Of a DNA stretch of 64,000 nt, positions 1 through 11,083 are shown piece after piece. The position numbers and the translations under genes were made by a program. How positions within the stretch are numbered: position 1 is the stretch's first letter; each line of letters starts with the position of its first letter. The stretch lies in the NCBI GenBank assembly GCA_934320845.1, contig CAKRFU010000005.1:62001-126000 (forward strand). The letters are read 5' to 3'. This DNA is from an uncultured Lachnospiraceae bacterium (lineage in GTDB: Bacteria; Bacillota; Clostridia; Lachnospirales; Lachnospiraceae). Below the pieces are notes generated by a model, which was not told the DNA's origin, made no database searches, and saw only the letters and a program-made list of their open reading frames with translations.

Positions 1-312
1 TGCCACTCCAAAAGCAATGGCTATACATAACACTAAAACAAACAGATTACAGATTGTTCTTTTGTATAACGGAACATATTCATCTGCTCTTTTTCTGTAA
101 TCCGCAGCTACCTGAATATATGAAACTTCATCTTCTATGGGTTCTGTCTCATTTTGTGTATTTTTTTCTTTTAATATATTATCAGCAATATCTTCCCATT
201 TTTTTTTATCAGATTCAGAATATTTCTTAGCATTATGGTCATCAATACGCGATAAGTATATTTTTCTGTCACAAACTCTCAAACTGTCTTCTATCTGTTC
301 ATAATCATACAT
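1..312 (-). CDS. Partial membrane protein (N-terminal 104 residues)
   Basis: The gene starts at ATG 312 on the minus strand, preceded by a GGGAGCAGGA ribosome site, and runs off the left edge. The visible part is a charged, Lys/Glu-rich cytoplasmic region of about 85 residues, then a hydrophobic stretch (NLFVLVLCIAIAFGVA) that looks like the first membrane helix. It lies downstream of rbgA in the same direction, 23 bp away. In many Firmicutes the neighbour of rbgA is a type I signal peptidase, which would fit a single N-terminal helix, but the long charged N-terminus is unusual and no catalytic motif is visible. Function is therefore unassigned. Confidence 0.7.
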   Translation of the reverse strand, partial: MYDYEQIEDSLRVCDRKIYLSRIDDHNAKKYSESDKKKWEDIADNILKEKNTQNETEPIEDEVSYIQVAADYRKRADEYVPLYKRTICNLFVLVLCIAIAFGVA

Positions 313-335
313 ACAATCCTGCTCCCAATTATGTC

Positions 336-1178
336 CTATTGAGGAATTTCAAGACTAATCTTCCCAATACGTCCATTTCTAAAGTCATCGACAAGACATC
401 TTGCTACTTTGTCAAGATCATACTCAGCTCCACTTTTTAAGCAGCCTCTTTTAACCGCAATTCTTTCAAGAAGTTCATTATTCGACTCAGAATCTTCTAT
501 CCCATAAAACTCTGCAACCATACCAGGATAATTTTTTATCAGATAATCAAGCAGAAGAAGGCTCAGCTCATAAACATTGTAAAGTTCATCTTTTATTGAA
601 CCTATAAACGCAAGGTTTAAGCCGACCTGCTGGTCTTCAAATTTCGGCCAAAGGATTCCCGGTGTATCAAGAAGTTCAACACTTTTATTTAATCTTATCC
701 ACTGTTTCCCCTTTGTAACTCCGGGCTTGTTTCCAGTCTTAGCACAAGCCTTTCCTGCAAAACTGTTTATAAATGTAGACTTTCCAACATTTGGTATTCC
801 TACAATCATAGCTCTTATCGGACGATTTAAAATTCCTCTTTTTCTGTCTCTCTCTATTTTTTCTTTACATGCTTTCTGTATAACATCATGTACTGCTTTA
901 ACTCCCTTCCCGTTTTTAGAGTTAACGGCGGCGACAAAATATCCCTTGCCCTCATAATAACTTGTCCATTTGTCTGACACGTTTTTGTCAGCAAGGTCAT
1001 ACTTATTCATCAGAAGTATTCTCGACTTCCCGTTTGCAAGAGTATCTATATCAGGATTTTTACTGCTTAACGGTACTCTTGAATCAACCAGCTCTATTAT
1101 AACATCTATCAGTTTGATATCTTCCTGCATAGCCCTTCTGGCCTTTGTCATATGTCCCGGATACCATTGAAACTGCAT
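336..1178 (-). CDS. rbgA: Ribosome biogenesis GTPase RbgA (YlqF)
   Basis: Circularly permuted GTPase of the YlqF/RbgA family, needed for late assembly of the 50S subunit. The motifs come in permuted order: NKYDLAD (G4), then GIPNVGKSTF (G1, P-loop), then DTPGILWP (G3). The protein opens with the family hallmark QFQWYPGHM. The open frame extends 21 codons further upstream, but the ATG at 1178 follows a clear GGAGG site and begins at the conserved N-terminus. Length is 280 residues, normal for the family. It sits 70 bp downstream of the NlpC/P60 gene. Confidence 0.95.
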   Translation of the reverse strand: MQFQWYPGHMTKARRAMQEDIKLIDVIIELVDSRVPLSSKNPDIDTLANGKSRILLMNKYDLADKNVSDKWTSYYEGKGYFVAAVNSKNGKGVKAVHDVIQKACKEKIERDRKRGILNRPIRAMIVGIPNVGKSTFINSFAGKACAKTGNKPGVTKGKQWIRLNKSVELLDTPGILWPKFEDQQVGLNLAFIGSIKDELYNVYELSLLLLDYLIKNYPGMVAEFYGIEDSESNNELLERIAVKRGCLKSGAEYDLDKVARCLVDDFRNGRIGKISLEIPQ

Positions 1179-1248
1179 AAAATTATTCCTCCATATTTCT
1201 AATATGTACTCTCGAAATTCTTCGTTTTGAGAAAATACCAAAAGTACA

Positions 1249-2484
1249 TTATTTTATAACTCTGCCTATTTTTATAGGTTTTCTATAATAAGCATTTGAA
1301 ATTTTAATTCCATCTTTTCTGTTGCTTGCATGAATAATCTGTCCATTGCCAATATACATAGCCACATGGCTTATATATCCGTTGCTTCCGTAAAAGAACA
1401 AATCTCCAACTTTCACATCTTTAGAACTTACACTCTTTGTAAATGCTGCCTGCGACCTTGAATTTCTCGGTATTTTATATCCAAAATGCTCATATATTCT
1501 CATCGTAAAGCCCGAACAGTCGGTACCGTTAGTCAGGCTTGTACCTCCCCATACATAACGGTTTCCCAAAAATTTCATAGCATACGCAACCATTTTTGAA
1601 TATAGTGACTTCTTTCCAGTATAATGACTTGTAGTCTGGTCAGATTCATTCTGCGGTTCAGTATATGTCACTGCCTTGTCAAGAGTATAATTAAACTGTA
1701 AAAAATCTTTATTTATAAAGACATCTTCTTCATCAATCGAGAGCATTATCCAATTATTTAAATCCTGGTACATCGCTTTCTTGTTGACACTTTTTAGCTG
1801 CTTTTTACCAAATGATTTATTTATATGTGTTTTTATGTATTTTTCTAACCACTCTTTTTCTATATTGGCATTTCCTACAGTATACTCTTCCTCCCGTGAT
1901 AATGTATCACATACTTTGGAGTCTATGGAAGGAAGTGTCCTGACATTCAATGTCTTTGTATTTACTGTCGCCTTAAGTCTCGCAACCTGTTTTGCACGCT
2001 GTCTGGCAGCATCTTTTTTCAGAATATATTTTGCTAAAACATATCCTTTAACTTTGCCCGATGAAATATGTGCCCATCCGTTTTTTATACTCTTAATGTC
2101 ACATCCGCTGTTTTTTGTCATCTTGCCTACCACTTGTGATGAACTTGACGCCTTTGAATGAACATTTAACGAACCGTTTACATTGGCTACACCTAAATTA
2201 TTGTATTTATACCCTGCATTCGCCAATGTATCATTTAAGTTTGAATATGTCTTTTTGTCAGTTTTTTTTCTGATTTCATTTTTTCTGCTGTCTTTTTTCT
2301 CTGCCACCTCTCTCTTCACAGAAGCCGCATAATATTTATCAAGATACAATGTCATTCCTGCCATGGATGTTTCTCCCATAACCGCAGCAGACTGACATAA
2401 ATCTGTTTTAAATAAAAAAACAGAGAAAAATATCAAAATTCCAAAAAATATCTGCTTTCCTGTTTTTTTCTTAAAAAAATCCAT
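1249..2484 (-). CDS. Secreted NlpC/P60 peptidoglycan hydrolase with SH3 domains
   Basis: 411 residues. An N-terminal signal sequence (Lys-rich start, then a hydrophobic core around residues 12-33) is followed by a basic linker. One bacterial SH3 repeat spans about residues 93-155 (NVHSKASSSSQVVGKM) and a second, degenerate one lies around 170-205. The C-terminal NlpC/P60 cysteine peptidase domain covers about 295-411, with catalytic Cys in TDCSGFTMRI and His in ISHVAMYIGNG and HASN. The family cleaves D-Glu-diaminopimelate bonds in wall peptides, here outside the cell. The precise role (growth, division or sporulation) cannot be told from the sequence. Confidence 0.9.
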   Translation of the reverse strand: MDFFKKKTGKQIFFGILIFFSVFLFKTDLCQSAAVMGETSMAGMTLYLDKYYAASVKREVAEKKDSRKNEIRKKTDKKTYSNLNDTLANAGYKYNNLGVANVNGSLNVHSKASSSSQVVGKMTKNSGCDIKSIKNGWAHISSGKVKGYVLAKYILKKDAARQRAKQVARLKATVNTKTLNVRTLPSIDSKVCDTLSREEEYTVGNANIEKEWLEKYIKTHINKSFGKKQLKSVNKKAMYQDLNNWIMLSIDEEDVFINKDFLQFNYTLDKAVTYTEPQNESDQTTSHYTGKKSLYSKMVAYAMKFLGNRYVWGGTSLTNGTDCSGFTMRIYEHFGYKIPRNSRSQAAFTKSVSSKDVKVGDLFFYGSNGYISHVAMYIGNGQIIHASNRKDGIKISNAYYRKPIKIGRVIK

Positions 2485-2541
2485 GTCTTTACTCCTAAAA
2501 AGTATAACAATCTAAAAAATCATTGTCAATGATACAGTACA

Positions 2542-3861
2542 CTAATGTGATGTTCCAAAATATTCATATACCTCATGCAAAAAAGATAAAGAACCGAAAA
2601 CAACAATCTTGCCTGAAATTCTTTCCCTTGAAATAGTGTTCAACGCATCCCTCACACTTTTCTTCGCCTCAACATGATTTATCTTATTATTAGACACTTC
2701 CGAAACGCATCCCGCAAGTTCTTCAGCCGGAAGACCGCGCGGAGCAGGTGCACTCACTGTATAAACTCTTTTTGCATGTGGTAGTGTGTTTTTTAATACC
2801 TGCATATAATCTTTATCTTTAAATACACCAATTATATAAATAAATTTTTCACCCGGAAAATATGCGTTTAATGAATATTTAAGCATCCTTGCACCGTCAG
2901 GATTATGTGCACCGTCAACAATAACATACGGATTGTGTGATACAACCTCAAATCTTCCTGACCATCTGCACATCATCAGTGCTTCTTTTACTGATTGTTT
3001 GTTTATAAGCCTGAATCCTGATTTATATAATATTTTGACTGCCTCAAGTGCAAGTCTTGCATTATCCAATTGAAAAATTCCCGGCTGTCCAAGTGTAAAT
3101 TTTTCATTCTCATATATAAAAGAAGTTCTGTCTACAGAAAATTCGTAAGGTCTTATATCATCACGCGATACAATGCTAAGGTTTGCGCTATGCCGTCTGC
3201 ATGTATATTTTAATTCTTCAAGACAATCTGCTTCCGGTTTCATTGCAACTACCGGAACAGAATTTTTTATAATACCATATTTTTCTTTTGCTATCGCAAG
3301 AAGTGTATCACCAAGATATGCCATATGATCCATTGAAATAGATGTTATCACAGACAAAACCGGCTTTTCTACTATATTTGTAGCATCAAGTCTTCCTCCC
3401 ATACCTGTCTCGACTATTGCTACATCAACCTTCCAGTCCGCAAATACTTTATATGCCATAACTGTCTCGATTTCAAATGCCGTCGGAGTCTTTTTCCCTT
3501 CTTTTTTCATCTCATCCGTTTTTTCAACAAGATATGTGATGTTATCTGCCACTTCTTCTTCCGATATATATTCTTTTTGCAATCCGTATATATTTCCGGT
3601 AATTTTCTGTATTTTTTCTTTATAGTCAAATAGTGCAGGGGATACATATCTTCCGACTGTATACCCTGACATGGCTAAGATACCTGCAATAAAATTTCCT
3701 ACAGAGCCTTTGCCATTTGTTCCTGCAATATGTATTATTCTCGATTTATTCTCCGGATTCCCTATCATATCCGCTAAATATTTTACCTGTTTAAGTGAAA
3801 GGTCACTGCCTGCCTCAGCCTGCAGATTCTCTATATAATTTACGGCTTCACTATAATTCAT
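2542..3861 (-). CDS. folC: Folylpolyglutamate/dihydrofolate synthase
   Basis: Mur-ligase-fold enzyme that adds glutamate to folates, with ATP. The P-loop GTNGKGSVGNF is at about residue 47. TGMGGRLDATN carries the folate-enzyme signature, and VDGAHNPDGARML is the linker motif opening the C-terminal ligase domain. Length (439) matches FolC. It is transcribed on the minus strand, with a TATAAT-like hexamer just upstream of the start and 240 bp of non-coding DNA separating it from serA. Whether it also has dihydrofolate synthase activity cannot be decided here. Confidence 0.93.
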   Translation of the reverse strand: MNYSEAVNYIENLQAEAGSDLSLKQVKYLADMIGNPENKSRIIHIAGTNGKGSVGNFIAGILAMSGYTVGRYVSPALFDYKEKIQKITGNIYGLQKEYISEEEVADNITYLVEKTDEMKKEGKKTPTAFEIETVMAYKVFADWKVDVAIVETGMGGRLDATNIVEKPVLSVITSISMDHMAYLGDTLLAIAKEKYGIIKNSVPVVAMKPEADCLEELKYTCRRHSANLSIVSRDDIRPYEFSVDRTSFIYENEKFTLGQPGIFQLDNARLALEAVKILYKSGFRLINKQSVKEALMMCRWSGRFEVVSHNPYVIVDGAHNPDGARMLKYSLNAYFPGEKFIYIIGVFKDKDYMQVLKNTLPHAKRVYTVSAPAPRGLPAEELAGCVSEVSNNKINHVEAKKSVRDALNTISRERISGKIVVFGSLSFLHEVYEYFGTSH

Positions 3862-4103
3862 TTTAGTCTCCGTTCCTGCACATTTTTTATTATAGAAACA
3901 AAACTGTATCAGAAACCACGTACCGACAGATATTTGTAATTTTCAAACAAAACCAATAAATATATCAGTACAAAATATTCCAATACAGTTTTGAAACCTA
4001 ATTCTAATTATATAGCCTTCTCCATTAAAATGCTTTATATTTCTGTTTGTTGTTCTCTAAAATTATTCGTTGTACTGGTTACTGGTACCTCGTTCCAGCA
4101 ACT

Positions 4104-5267
4104 TTATTTAACAACTCTTACCTTCAATACTCCATCAATAGCTGAAAGTTTATCTGCTACTTCTTTTGAAGATTCAGAATCAATATCGAATATGCAGTAT
4201 GCATAATCACCACGACTCTTATTTGTCATATGTGCTATATTGATGTTTGCCTCAGAAAATACATTTGTAATGCGGTTAAGCATTGCAGGTACATTTTTAT
4301 GACAAACTGTAATTCTTCCTTTTGTATCACATACCCCTGCATCACAATTAGGATAATTTACGGAATTTATAATGTTTCCGTTTTCCATATAATTTCTTAT
4401 TTCGTCTACAGCCATAACTGCACAATTGTCCTCTGATTCTGCTGTTGATGCTCCAAGATGTGGTGTAGCGATAACATTTGGCATCTTCATAACTGCAGGA
4501 TTTGGGAAATCAGTTACATATTTTGCAACTTTTCCTGATTCAAGAGCAGCTTTCATGTCATCATCATTTACAAGAGTATCTCTCGCCATATTTAAAATAA
4601 CAACGCCATCCTTCATCTGGTCAAACGCTTCTTTATTTAACATTCCCTTTGTGTCTTCAAGAAGTGGTACATGGATTGTAATGTAATCACAGTTCTTGTA
4701 AATCTCCTCATAAGATTTAACTATCTTTACATCTCTTGAAAGAGAAAGTGCATTGTTTACTGAGAGGAAAGGATCTACACCGTATACATCCATCTTCATG
4801 CGGTTTGCAACATTGGCAACAAGCACTCCTATGGCACCAAGACCGATAACACCGATTTTCTTACCCATAAGCTCTGTTCCTGCAAACTGCTTCTTTGCCT
4901 TTTCCATATCTTTGCTGATATTCTCATTGTCAGCATTTTCTTTTGCCCAGTTAATACCGCCTACAACATCACGGGCTGCAAGAAGCATTCCTGTAACAAA
5001 AAGTTCTTTAACACCGTTTGCATTTGCACCGGGTGTATTGAAAACTACGATACCCTTATCTGCACATTTGCCGAGAGGAATGTTGTTGACACCTGCACCT
5101 GCTCTTGCAACTGCACAGAGATTATCAGAAAGTTCCATATCATGCATTGCTGCACTTCTCACTAAGACTGCGTCTGCTTCTGCAAAATCGTCTGTCTTTG
5201 TATATTCATCAGTAAGATTATTTAAACCTATATCAGCGATAGGATTAAGACATGTATACTTAAACAT
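4104..5267 (-). CDS. serA: D-3-phosphoglycerate dehydrogenase with C-terminal ACT domain
   Basis: First step of serine synthesis: oxidation of 3-phosphoglycerate to 3-phosphohydroxypyruvate with NAD. 387 residues. The Rossmann motif GLGAIG lies near residue 141, the substrate-loop Arg in VARAGAGVNNIP, and the catalytic region HLGASTAESE includes the conserved His. The last ~70 residues form an ACT domain (ITVCHKNVPAMLNRITNVF), the usual site of serine feedback. The ATG overlaps the stop of serC by one base (TAATG), so the two genes are translationally coupled in the order serC-serA. Confidence 0.94.
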   Translation of the reverse strand: MFKYTCLNPIADIGLNNLTDEYTKTDDFAEADAVLVRSAAMHDMELSDNLCAVARAGAGVNNIPLGKCADKGIVVFNTPGANANGVKELFVTGMLLAARDVVGGINWAKENADNENISKDMEKAKKQFAGTELMGKKIGVIGLGAIGVLVANVANRMKMDVYGVDPFLSVNNALSLSRDVKIVKSYEEIYKNCDYITIHVPLLEDTKGMLNKEAFDQMKDGVVILNMARDTLVNDDDMKAALESGKVAKYVTDFPNPAVMKMPNVIATPHLGASTAESEDNCAVMAVDEIRNYMENGNIINSVNYPNCDAGVCDTKGRITVCHKNVPAMLNRITNVFSEANINIAHMTNKSRGDYAYCIFDIDSESSKEVADKLSAIDGVLKVRVVK

Positions 5268-6355
5268 TATGCATTCTCCTCCTCAAACTTCTTCATAAAC
5301 TCAACAAGCTTTTCAACACCTTCTTTTGGCATTGCATTGTAGATACTTGCTCTCATGCCGCCAACTGTACGATGTCCCTTAAGATTTACAAATCCTGCTT
5401 TTTCAGCCTCTGCAACAAATTTTGCATCAAGCTCCTTGTCACCTGTTACAAATGGAACATTCATAAGAGAACGATCTTTTGCAACTACTGTACCCTTAAA
5501 TAACTTGCTCTGGTCAAGAAAATCATAGAGAATCTTTGCTTTTTCTTCATTTCTCTTCTTCATTGCCTCAAGTCCGCCCATTTTCTTGAGCCACTTAAAT
5601 ACTTTGCCACATATGTAAATTCCGTATGCAGGTGGTGTATTGTATAAAGAATCTGCATCAGCATGTGTCTTGTACTGAAGCATTGTAGGTGTTCCTTCCA
5701 ATACATCTTCTGTTATAAGGTCCTCACGCATGATAACAATAACCACACCTGCAGGACCAATGTTTTTCTGTACTCCACCGTAGATAACGCCATATTTTGT
5801 TACATCTACAGGCTCTGATAAAAAGCATGAAGAAACATCGGCTACAAGCGTCTTGCCTTTTGTATTTGGAAGTTCTTTGTATTTTGTACCATAAATAGTA
5901 TTGTTTTCACAGATATATACATAATCTGCATCCTCAGAAATTGGCAAATCCGAACAGTCTGGAATATACGAGAATGTTTTGTCCTCAGAAGATGCAATCG
6001 CATTTGCTTTACCATATTTACAAGCTTCTTTCCAAGCTTTCTTAGCCCACTGACCAGTAATAATGTAGTCAGCAACCTTATTTTTCATAAGATTCATAGG
6101 AATCATAGCAAACTGCTGCGAAGCACCACCCTGGAGAAACATAACCTTATAATTATCAGGTATGTTCATCAACTCTCTAAGATCCTTTTCTGCTGTTTTG
6201 ATGATATTGTCATAAACTTTGGAACGGTGGCTCATCTCCATAACCGACATTCCGCTGCCCTGATAATCAAGCATCTCATCTGCAGCTTCTTTTAATACTT
6301 CTTCCGGTAATACCGCCGGACCGGCTGAAAAGTTATAAACTCTGTTCACTTTCAT
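5267..6355 (-). CDS. serC: Phosphoserine aminotransferase
   Basis: PLP-dependent class V aminotransferase, second step of serine synthesis. It begins with the family signature VYNFSAGPAVLPEEVL and carries SVMEMSHRS, FLQGGASQQFAM, and the PLP-lysine region YGGVQKNIGPAGV. I place the start at ATG 6355 because a GAAGGAGG site lies directly before it and the conserved N-terminus begins there; the frame is open 37 codons further upstream. The stop overlaps the serA start. Confidence 0.95.
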   Translation of the reverse strand: MKVNRVYNFSAGPAVLPEEVLKEAADEMLDYQGSGMSVMEMSHRSKVYDNIIKTAEKDLRELMNIPDNYKVMFLQGGASQQFAMIPMNLMKNKVADYIITGQWAKKAWKEACKYGKANAIASSEDKTFSYIPDCSDLPISEDADYVYICENNTIYGTKYKELPNTKGKTLVADVSSCFLSEPVDVTKYGVIYGGVQKNIGPAGVVIVIMREDLITEDVLEGTPTMLQYKTHADADSLYNTPPAYGIYICGKVFKWLKKMGGLEAMKKRNEEKAKILYDFLDQSKLFKGTVVAKDRSLMNVPFVTGDKELDAKFVAEAEKAGFVNLKGHRTVGGMRASIYNAMPKEGVEKLVEFMKKFEEENA

Positions 6356-6487
6356 GTGCCTCCTTCTGTAATTGGTTACTAATTTTTTATATTTTGTGTT
6401 ATATCTCATGCCAGTATAAATATCTGACATTTTACAACAACATATATTATTGTAAGACTTTATCACAATATAGTCAATCTCAAAAAA

Positions 6488-8170
6488 TTATTTGCCTTTT
6501 TCGAGATCCTTTTCGTCAAAGACTTCATCTAATCCTTTGCCCGGTGCAACCATAGGAAATACCTTGTCATCGCTCTGTATAATGCATTCAATAACAGCCG
6601 GTTTTCCAGACGCTATCGCCTCTTTTAACACTGACTCAACTTCATCCTGTTTTGTGACACGATAACCTTTTGCTCCCATAGCTTCAGCAAGTTTTACATA
6701 GTCAACATTATTGTCAAGGACAGTATGAGAGTATCTCTCGCCATAGAATAAAGTCTGCCACTGGCGAACCATTCCAAGCACGCTGTTGTTAAAGATAATC
6801 TCGATAACAGGAATATCTTCCCTTACTGCTGTTGCAATCTCATTCATATTCATACGGAAGCATCCGTCACCTGCAATATTTACCACAACCTTATCCGGGT
6901 TTCCTGCCTTAGCTCCTATTGCTGCGCCAAGTCCGTATCCCATGGTGCCAAGTCCGCCTGATGTTATAAGTGTATGCGGTTTCTTGTATTTATAATACTG
7001 TGCAGCCCACATCTGATGCTGTCCGACTTCTGTTGCGATAATGGCATCGCCATCTGTTATCTCATAAAGTTTTTCAATGACATACGGTCCTGTGAGCACA
7101 TCATGATGATAATTTAAAGGAAGTGCATCCTTTCTTGCAAGCACCTTGCTAAGCCACTCTTTGTGATACATCTGCTCAATTCTTGAATTAAATATATCAA
7201 GAACCGATTTGATGTCACCTATAATACTTAAATCGACTTCCACGTTTTTGTTAATCTCTGCCTCATCAATATCAATCTGAATGATTTTTGCATTCTTAGC
7301 GAAACTCTTTGTATCGGCAGCAACTCTGTCAGAAAATCTTGAGCCGATTACCACAAGTGTATCACATTCTGATACACTTAAATTTGCAGTCTTTGTTCCA
7401 TGCATTCCAAGCATGCCGACATAGTATTCCTCATCACCGCTAAATGCACCTTTACCCATAAGTGTATCCGTTACAGGTGCATCAACCTTTTTAACAAAAT
7501 CAGCAAGTTCTTTATCAGCATCGGCTATAACTGCTCCTCCACCGACAAGAATCATCGGCTTTTCTGATTTTCTCAAAATCTTAATAGCTTCATCTATGGC
7601 AGTCTCATCAATCTTATCTGTCATTCTCGGTATGAGTTTTGGAATTTCTTTTTCATATTCTGTGACATCACTTGTCGCATTTTTAACTATGTCGACAAGT
7701 ACAGGACCCGGACGGCCTGTTTTAGCTATTTCAAATGCTCTTCTAAGGGTAGGTGCAAGGTCTTTTACATCCTTTACTATAAAACTGTATTTTGTAATAG
7801 GTGTTGTAACCCCTGCTATGTCTATCTCCTGAAAAGAATCTTTTCCAAGCAGTGAAATTCCTACATTACATGTAATAGCAACGACTGGAACCGAATCCAT
7901 GTAAGCCGTGGCAATACCTGTAACAAGATTTGTAGCTCCAGGGCCGCTTGTTGCCATGCACACACCAACTTTTCCTGTTGAGCGTGCATATCCGTCTGCA
8001 GCGTGCGAAGCTCCCTGCTCATGTGATGTAAGCACATGTCTTATCTCATCCTGATGACGATATAATTCATCATAAATATTTAATATTGCACCACCGGGAT
8101 AGCCAAATACTGTATCAACACCCTGTTCTTTTAAACACTCTATAACTATCTGTGAACCTGTTAACTGCAT
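6488..8170 (-). CDS. ilvB: Acetolactate synthase, large (catalytic) subunit
   Basis: Thiamine-diphosphate enzyme, first common step of valine, leucine and isoleucine synthesis. Domain order is TPP-binding (GYPGGAILNIYDEL, catalytic Glu in HEQGASHAADG), central domain (GGGAVIADADKEL), and C-terminal TPP-binding (GTMGYGLGAAIGAK, GDGCFRMNMNE). ATG 8170 follows a TGGAGAT site; an alternative ATG four codons upstream has a weaker site. No regulatory small subunit (ilvN/ilvH) is visible next to it. Confidence 0.93.
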   Translation of the reverse strand: MQLTGSQIVIECLKEQGVDTVFGYPGGAILNIYDELYRHQDEIRHVLTSHEQGASHAADGYARSTGKVGVCMATSGPGATNLVTGIATAYMDSVPVVAITCNVGISLLGKDSFQEIDIAGVTTPITKYSFIVKDVKDLAPTLRRAFEIAKTGRPGPVLVDIVKNATSDVTEYEKEIPKLIPRMTDKIDETAIDEAIKILRKSEKPMILVGGGAVIADADKELADFVKKVDAPVTDTLMGKGAFSGDEEYYVGMLGMHGTKTANLSVSECDTLVVIGSRFSDRVAADTKSFAKNAKIIQIDIDEAEINKNVEVDLSIIGDIKSVLDIFNSRIEQMYHKEWLSKVLARKDALPLNYHHDVLTGPYVIEKLYEITDGDAIIATEVGQHQMWAAQYYKYKKPHTLITSGGLGTMGYGLGAAIGAKAGNPDKVVVNIAGDGCFRMNMNEIATAVREDIPVIEIIFNNSVLGMVRQWQTLFYGERYSHTVLDNNVDYVKLAEAMGAKGYRVTKQDEVESVLKEAIASGKPAVIECIIQSDDKVFPMVAPGKGLDEVFDEKDLEKGK

Positions 8171-8215
8171 TTTTATCTCCATTCTTCTCTAAAACTTTGT
8201 ATATTTTTCTTCTAT

Positions 8216-9880
8216 TTATTTAATCTGAAGAATAGCACCTTTATCTGCTGATGTAACCATTGATGCGTATCTTGCAAGGTATCCTGTCTTAACTTTTGGC
8301 TCTTTCGGTGTCCATGCTTCTTTTCTCTTTGCCATTTCTTCGTCAGATACTTTTACATTTATTGTATTTGCAGGTATATCAATGGCAATGATGTCTCCCT
8401 CTTCGATAAGAGCTATAGGTCCTCCTACTGCTGCTTCTGGCGATACATGACCGATTGATGCTCCTCGTGATGCTCCTGAGAAACGTCCGTCAGTAATAAG
8501 AGCAACACTTGAACCAAGTCCCATACCTGCGATTGCCGATGTAGGATTAAGCATCTCTCTCATACCAGGACCACCCTTTGGTCCCTCATAACGGATTACC
8601 ACTACATCACCCTCAACAATCTTTCCTGACTTGATAGCATCTATAGCATCTTCCTCGCAGTCAAATACTCTTGCCGGGCCTTCATGAACCATCATTTCAG
8701 GGACAACTGCCGAACGCTTGACAACACAGCTGTCAGGTGCAATATTTCCACGGAGTACGGCAATTCCACCTGTCTTCATATATGGATCGTCAATAGGACG
8801 GATAATCTCAGGATTTTTGTTTTCACATCCCTTGATATTTTCTCCAACCGTCTTTCCTGTTGCTGTGATAAGGTCTGTATTTAAAAGTCCTGCCTGTGCA
8901 AGCTCGTTCATAACCGCATAAATTCCGCCTGCTTCATTAAGCTCTTCCATATAATGATGACCTGCTGGTGCAAGATGGCAGAGATTTGGTGTCTTTGCAC
9001 TGATTTCATTTGCAATGTCAAGATTTATCTCAACACCAGCTTCATGTGCAATTGCAGGAAGATGAAGCATTGTATTTGTCGAACATCCGAGAGCCATATC
9101 TACAGTAAGTGCATTCATAAATGCTTCTTTTGTAAGAATGTCTCTTGGACGGATATTCTTCTCAAGAAGTTCCATAACCTTCATGCCGGCATGTTTTGCA
9201 AGCTTGATACGCTGTGAATAAACAGCAGGAATAGTACCATTCCCCTGAAGTCCCATGCCTATTGCCTCAGTAAGGCAGTTCATGCTGTTTGCAGTATACA
9301 TTCCTGAACATGAACCGCATGTAGGACATGCATTGCATACATAATTGTCAACTTCCTCATCGCTCATCTTTCCGGCTGCATTTGCACCAACCGCCTCAAA
9401 CATTGATGAAAGACTTGTCTTCTGTCCGTTTACATGACCTGCGAGCATAGGACCGCCGCTCACAAATACTGTAGGGATATTTACTCTCGCTGCTGCCATA
9501 AGAAGTCCCGGCACATTCTTGTCACAGTTTGGCACCATAACAAGTGCATCAAACTGGTGAGCGAGTGCCATACACTCTGTAGAATCTGCAATAAGATCTC
9601 TTGTAACAAGTGAGTATTTCATACCCATATGTCCCATTGCGATACCGTCACATACTGCTATTGCAGGAAAAACTATCGGTGTACCGCCTGCCATTGCAAC
9701 ACCTGTCTTAACTGCTTCTACTATTTTATCTATATTCATATGACCCGGTACTATCTCATTGTATGAGCTTACGATACCTACAAGTGGTCTTTCAAGTTCT
9801 TCCTCAGTAAGACCTAATGCATTAAACAAAGATCTCTGTGGAGCTGTCTGCATACCTTTTTTTACAACATCACTTCTCAT
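8216..9880 (-). CDS. ilvD: Dihydroxy-acid dehydratase
   Basis: Fe-S dehydratase, third step of valine and isoleucine synthesis. Signature segments are [16 protein letters not shown] and [19 protein letters not shown], which hold the cluster-ligand cysteines, and the C-terminal [19 protein letters not shown]. Length (554) is typical. It is co-directional with leuB (23-bp gap) and ilvB (45-bp gap), consistent with a single operon. Confidence 0.96.
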   Translation of the reverse strand: MRSDVVKKGMQTAPQRSLFNALGLTEEELERPLVGIVSSYNEIVPGHMNIDKIVEAVKTGVAMAGGTPIVFPAIAVCDGIAMGHMGMKYSLVTRDLIADSTECMALAHQFDALVMVPNCDKNVPGLLMAAARVNIPTVFVSGGPMLAGHVNGQKTSLSSMFEAVGANAAGKMSDEEVDNYVCNACPTCGSCSGMYTANSMNCLTEAIGMGLQGNGTIPAVYSQRIKLAKHAGMKVMELLEKNIRPRDILTKEAFMNALTVDMALGCSTNTMLHLPAIAHEAGVEINLDIANEISAKTPNLCHLAPAGHHYMEELNEAGGIYAVMNELAQAGLLNTDLITATGKTVGENIKGCENKNPEIIRPIDDPYMKTGGIAVLRGNIAPDSCVVKRSAVVPEMMVHEGPARVFDCEEDAIDAIKSGKIVEGDVVVIRYEGPKGGPGMREMLNPTSAIAGMGLGSSVALITDGRFSGASRGASIGHVSPEAAVGGPIALIEEGDIIAIDIPANTINVKVSDEEMAKRKEAWTPKEPKVKTGYLARYASMVTSADKGAILQIK

Positions 9881-9903
9881 TTTGTATTCCTCCCGAAATT
9901 TTA

Positions 9904-10986
9904 TTATATTCTCTCACAGATAAGGTCACCCATCCTGATAGTGCCTACCTGTGTCTTTCCTTCATCCATTATATCAACTGTACGGTAACCGTCTTTAAGT
10001 ACCTGCTTAACTGCTGCCTCAACTGCATCTGCCTCTTTTTCAAGGTCAAATGAATAGCGGAGCATCATCGCTGCAGAAAGGATGGTTGCGATAGGATTTG
10101 CCTTATCCTGTCCTGCAATGTCAGGTGCGGAACCGTGGCTAGGCTCAAAAAGACCAAGCTTTGTAGCACCAAGACTTGCTGATGATAACATTCCTATAGA
10201 ACCTGTCACCATACTTGCCTCATCTGACAATATGTCACCGAACATGTTCTCAGTAAGTATAACATCAAACTGCTTAGGATCACGCACAAGCTGCATAGCG
10301 CAGTTATCGACAAGCATATCCGTAAGTTCAACCTCAGGGTAGTCTTTAGAAACTTCCTTAACGACCTTTCTCCAGAGTCTTGAAGAATCAAGAACATTTG
10401 CCTTATCTACGCTGCAGACTTTTTTGTTTCTCTTCATTGCAAATTCAAATCCCCACTTTGCAATACGGCGAATTTCATTTTCATCATATGTAAGTGTATC
10501 TATAGCTTTAAGCACACCATTTTCCTCGACTGTCTTTCTGTCACCGAAATAAAGTCCGCCTGTAAGCTCTCTCATAACTACAAAGTCAAAACCACCTTCT
10601 GTAATTTCTTCTTTTAGCGGGCATGCCCCACTAAGTTCATCAAAAAGAATAGCAGGACGCACATTTGCATAAAGTCCAAGACCTTTTCTAATCTTTAAAA
10701 GACCTGCCTCAGGACGTTTGTCAGGTGGCAGCTGATACCAGTTTGACTGTCCTACATTTCCTCCGACAGCACCGAGAAGAACCGAATCGCTCTCTTTTGC
10801 TGCCTGTAATGTCTCATCTGTAAGCGGCTCACCATAAGCATCTATAGAGCAGCCTCCCATAAGAAGTTCTTTATACTCAAATGTATGTCCAAATTTTTCA
10901 CCTATTTTATCAAGAACTTTTCTTGCCTCTCTCACAATTTCAGGTCCAATGCCGTCACCGGCTATTACTGCAACTTTGTAGTTCAT
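9904..10986 (-). CDS. leuB: 3-Isopropylmalate dehydrogenase
   Basis: NAD-dependent beta-decarboxylating dehydrogenase of leucine synthesis. Seen: start [44 protein letters not shown], the metal-binding [12 protein letters not shown], and [15 protein letters not shown]. 360 residues. An AAAGGAAG site precedes the ATG. It is the first gene of the leuB-ilvD-ilvB-serC-serA run. leuA, leuC and leuD are not in the window. Confidence 0.96.
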   Translation of the reverse strand: MNYKVAVIAGDGIGPEIVREARKVLDKIGEKFGHTFEYKELLMGGCSIDAYGEPLTDETLQAAKESDSVLLGAVGGNVGQSNWYQLPPDKRPEAGLLKIRKGLGLYANVRPAILFDELSGACPLKEEITEGGFDFVVMRELTGGLYFGDRKTVEENGVLKAIDTLTYDENEIRRIAKWGFEFAMKRNKKVCSVDKANVLDSSRLWRKVVKEVSKDYPEVELTDMLVDNCAMQLVRDPKQFDVILTENMFGDILSDEASMVTGSIGMLSSASLGATKLGLFEPSHGSAPDIAGQDKANPIATILSAAMMLRYSFDLEKEADAVEAAVKQVLKDGYRTVDIMDEGKTQVGTIRMGDLICERI

Positions 10987-11083
10987 AAATCATCTTCCTT
11001 TCAGAATAATATTTTCTTATCCATTCCATATAAAATGATGTTAGGGTCAAAAGGTATTTTGACCCTTGTATCATAAAATACAG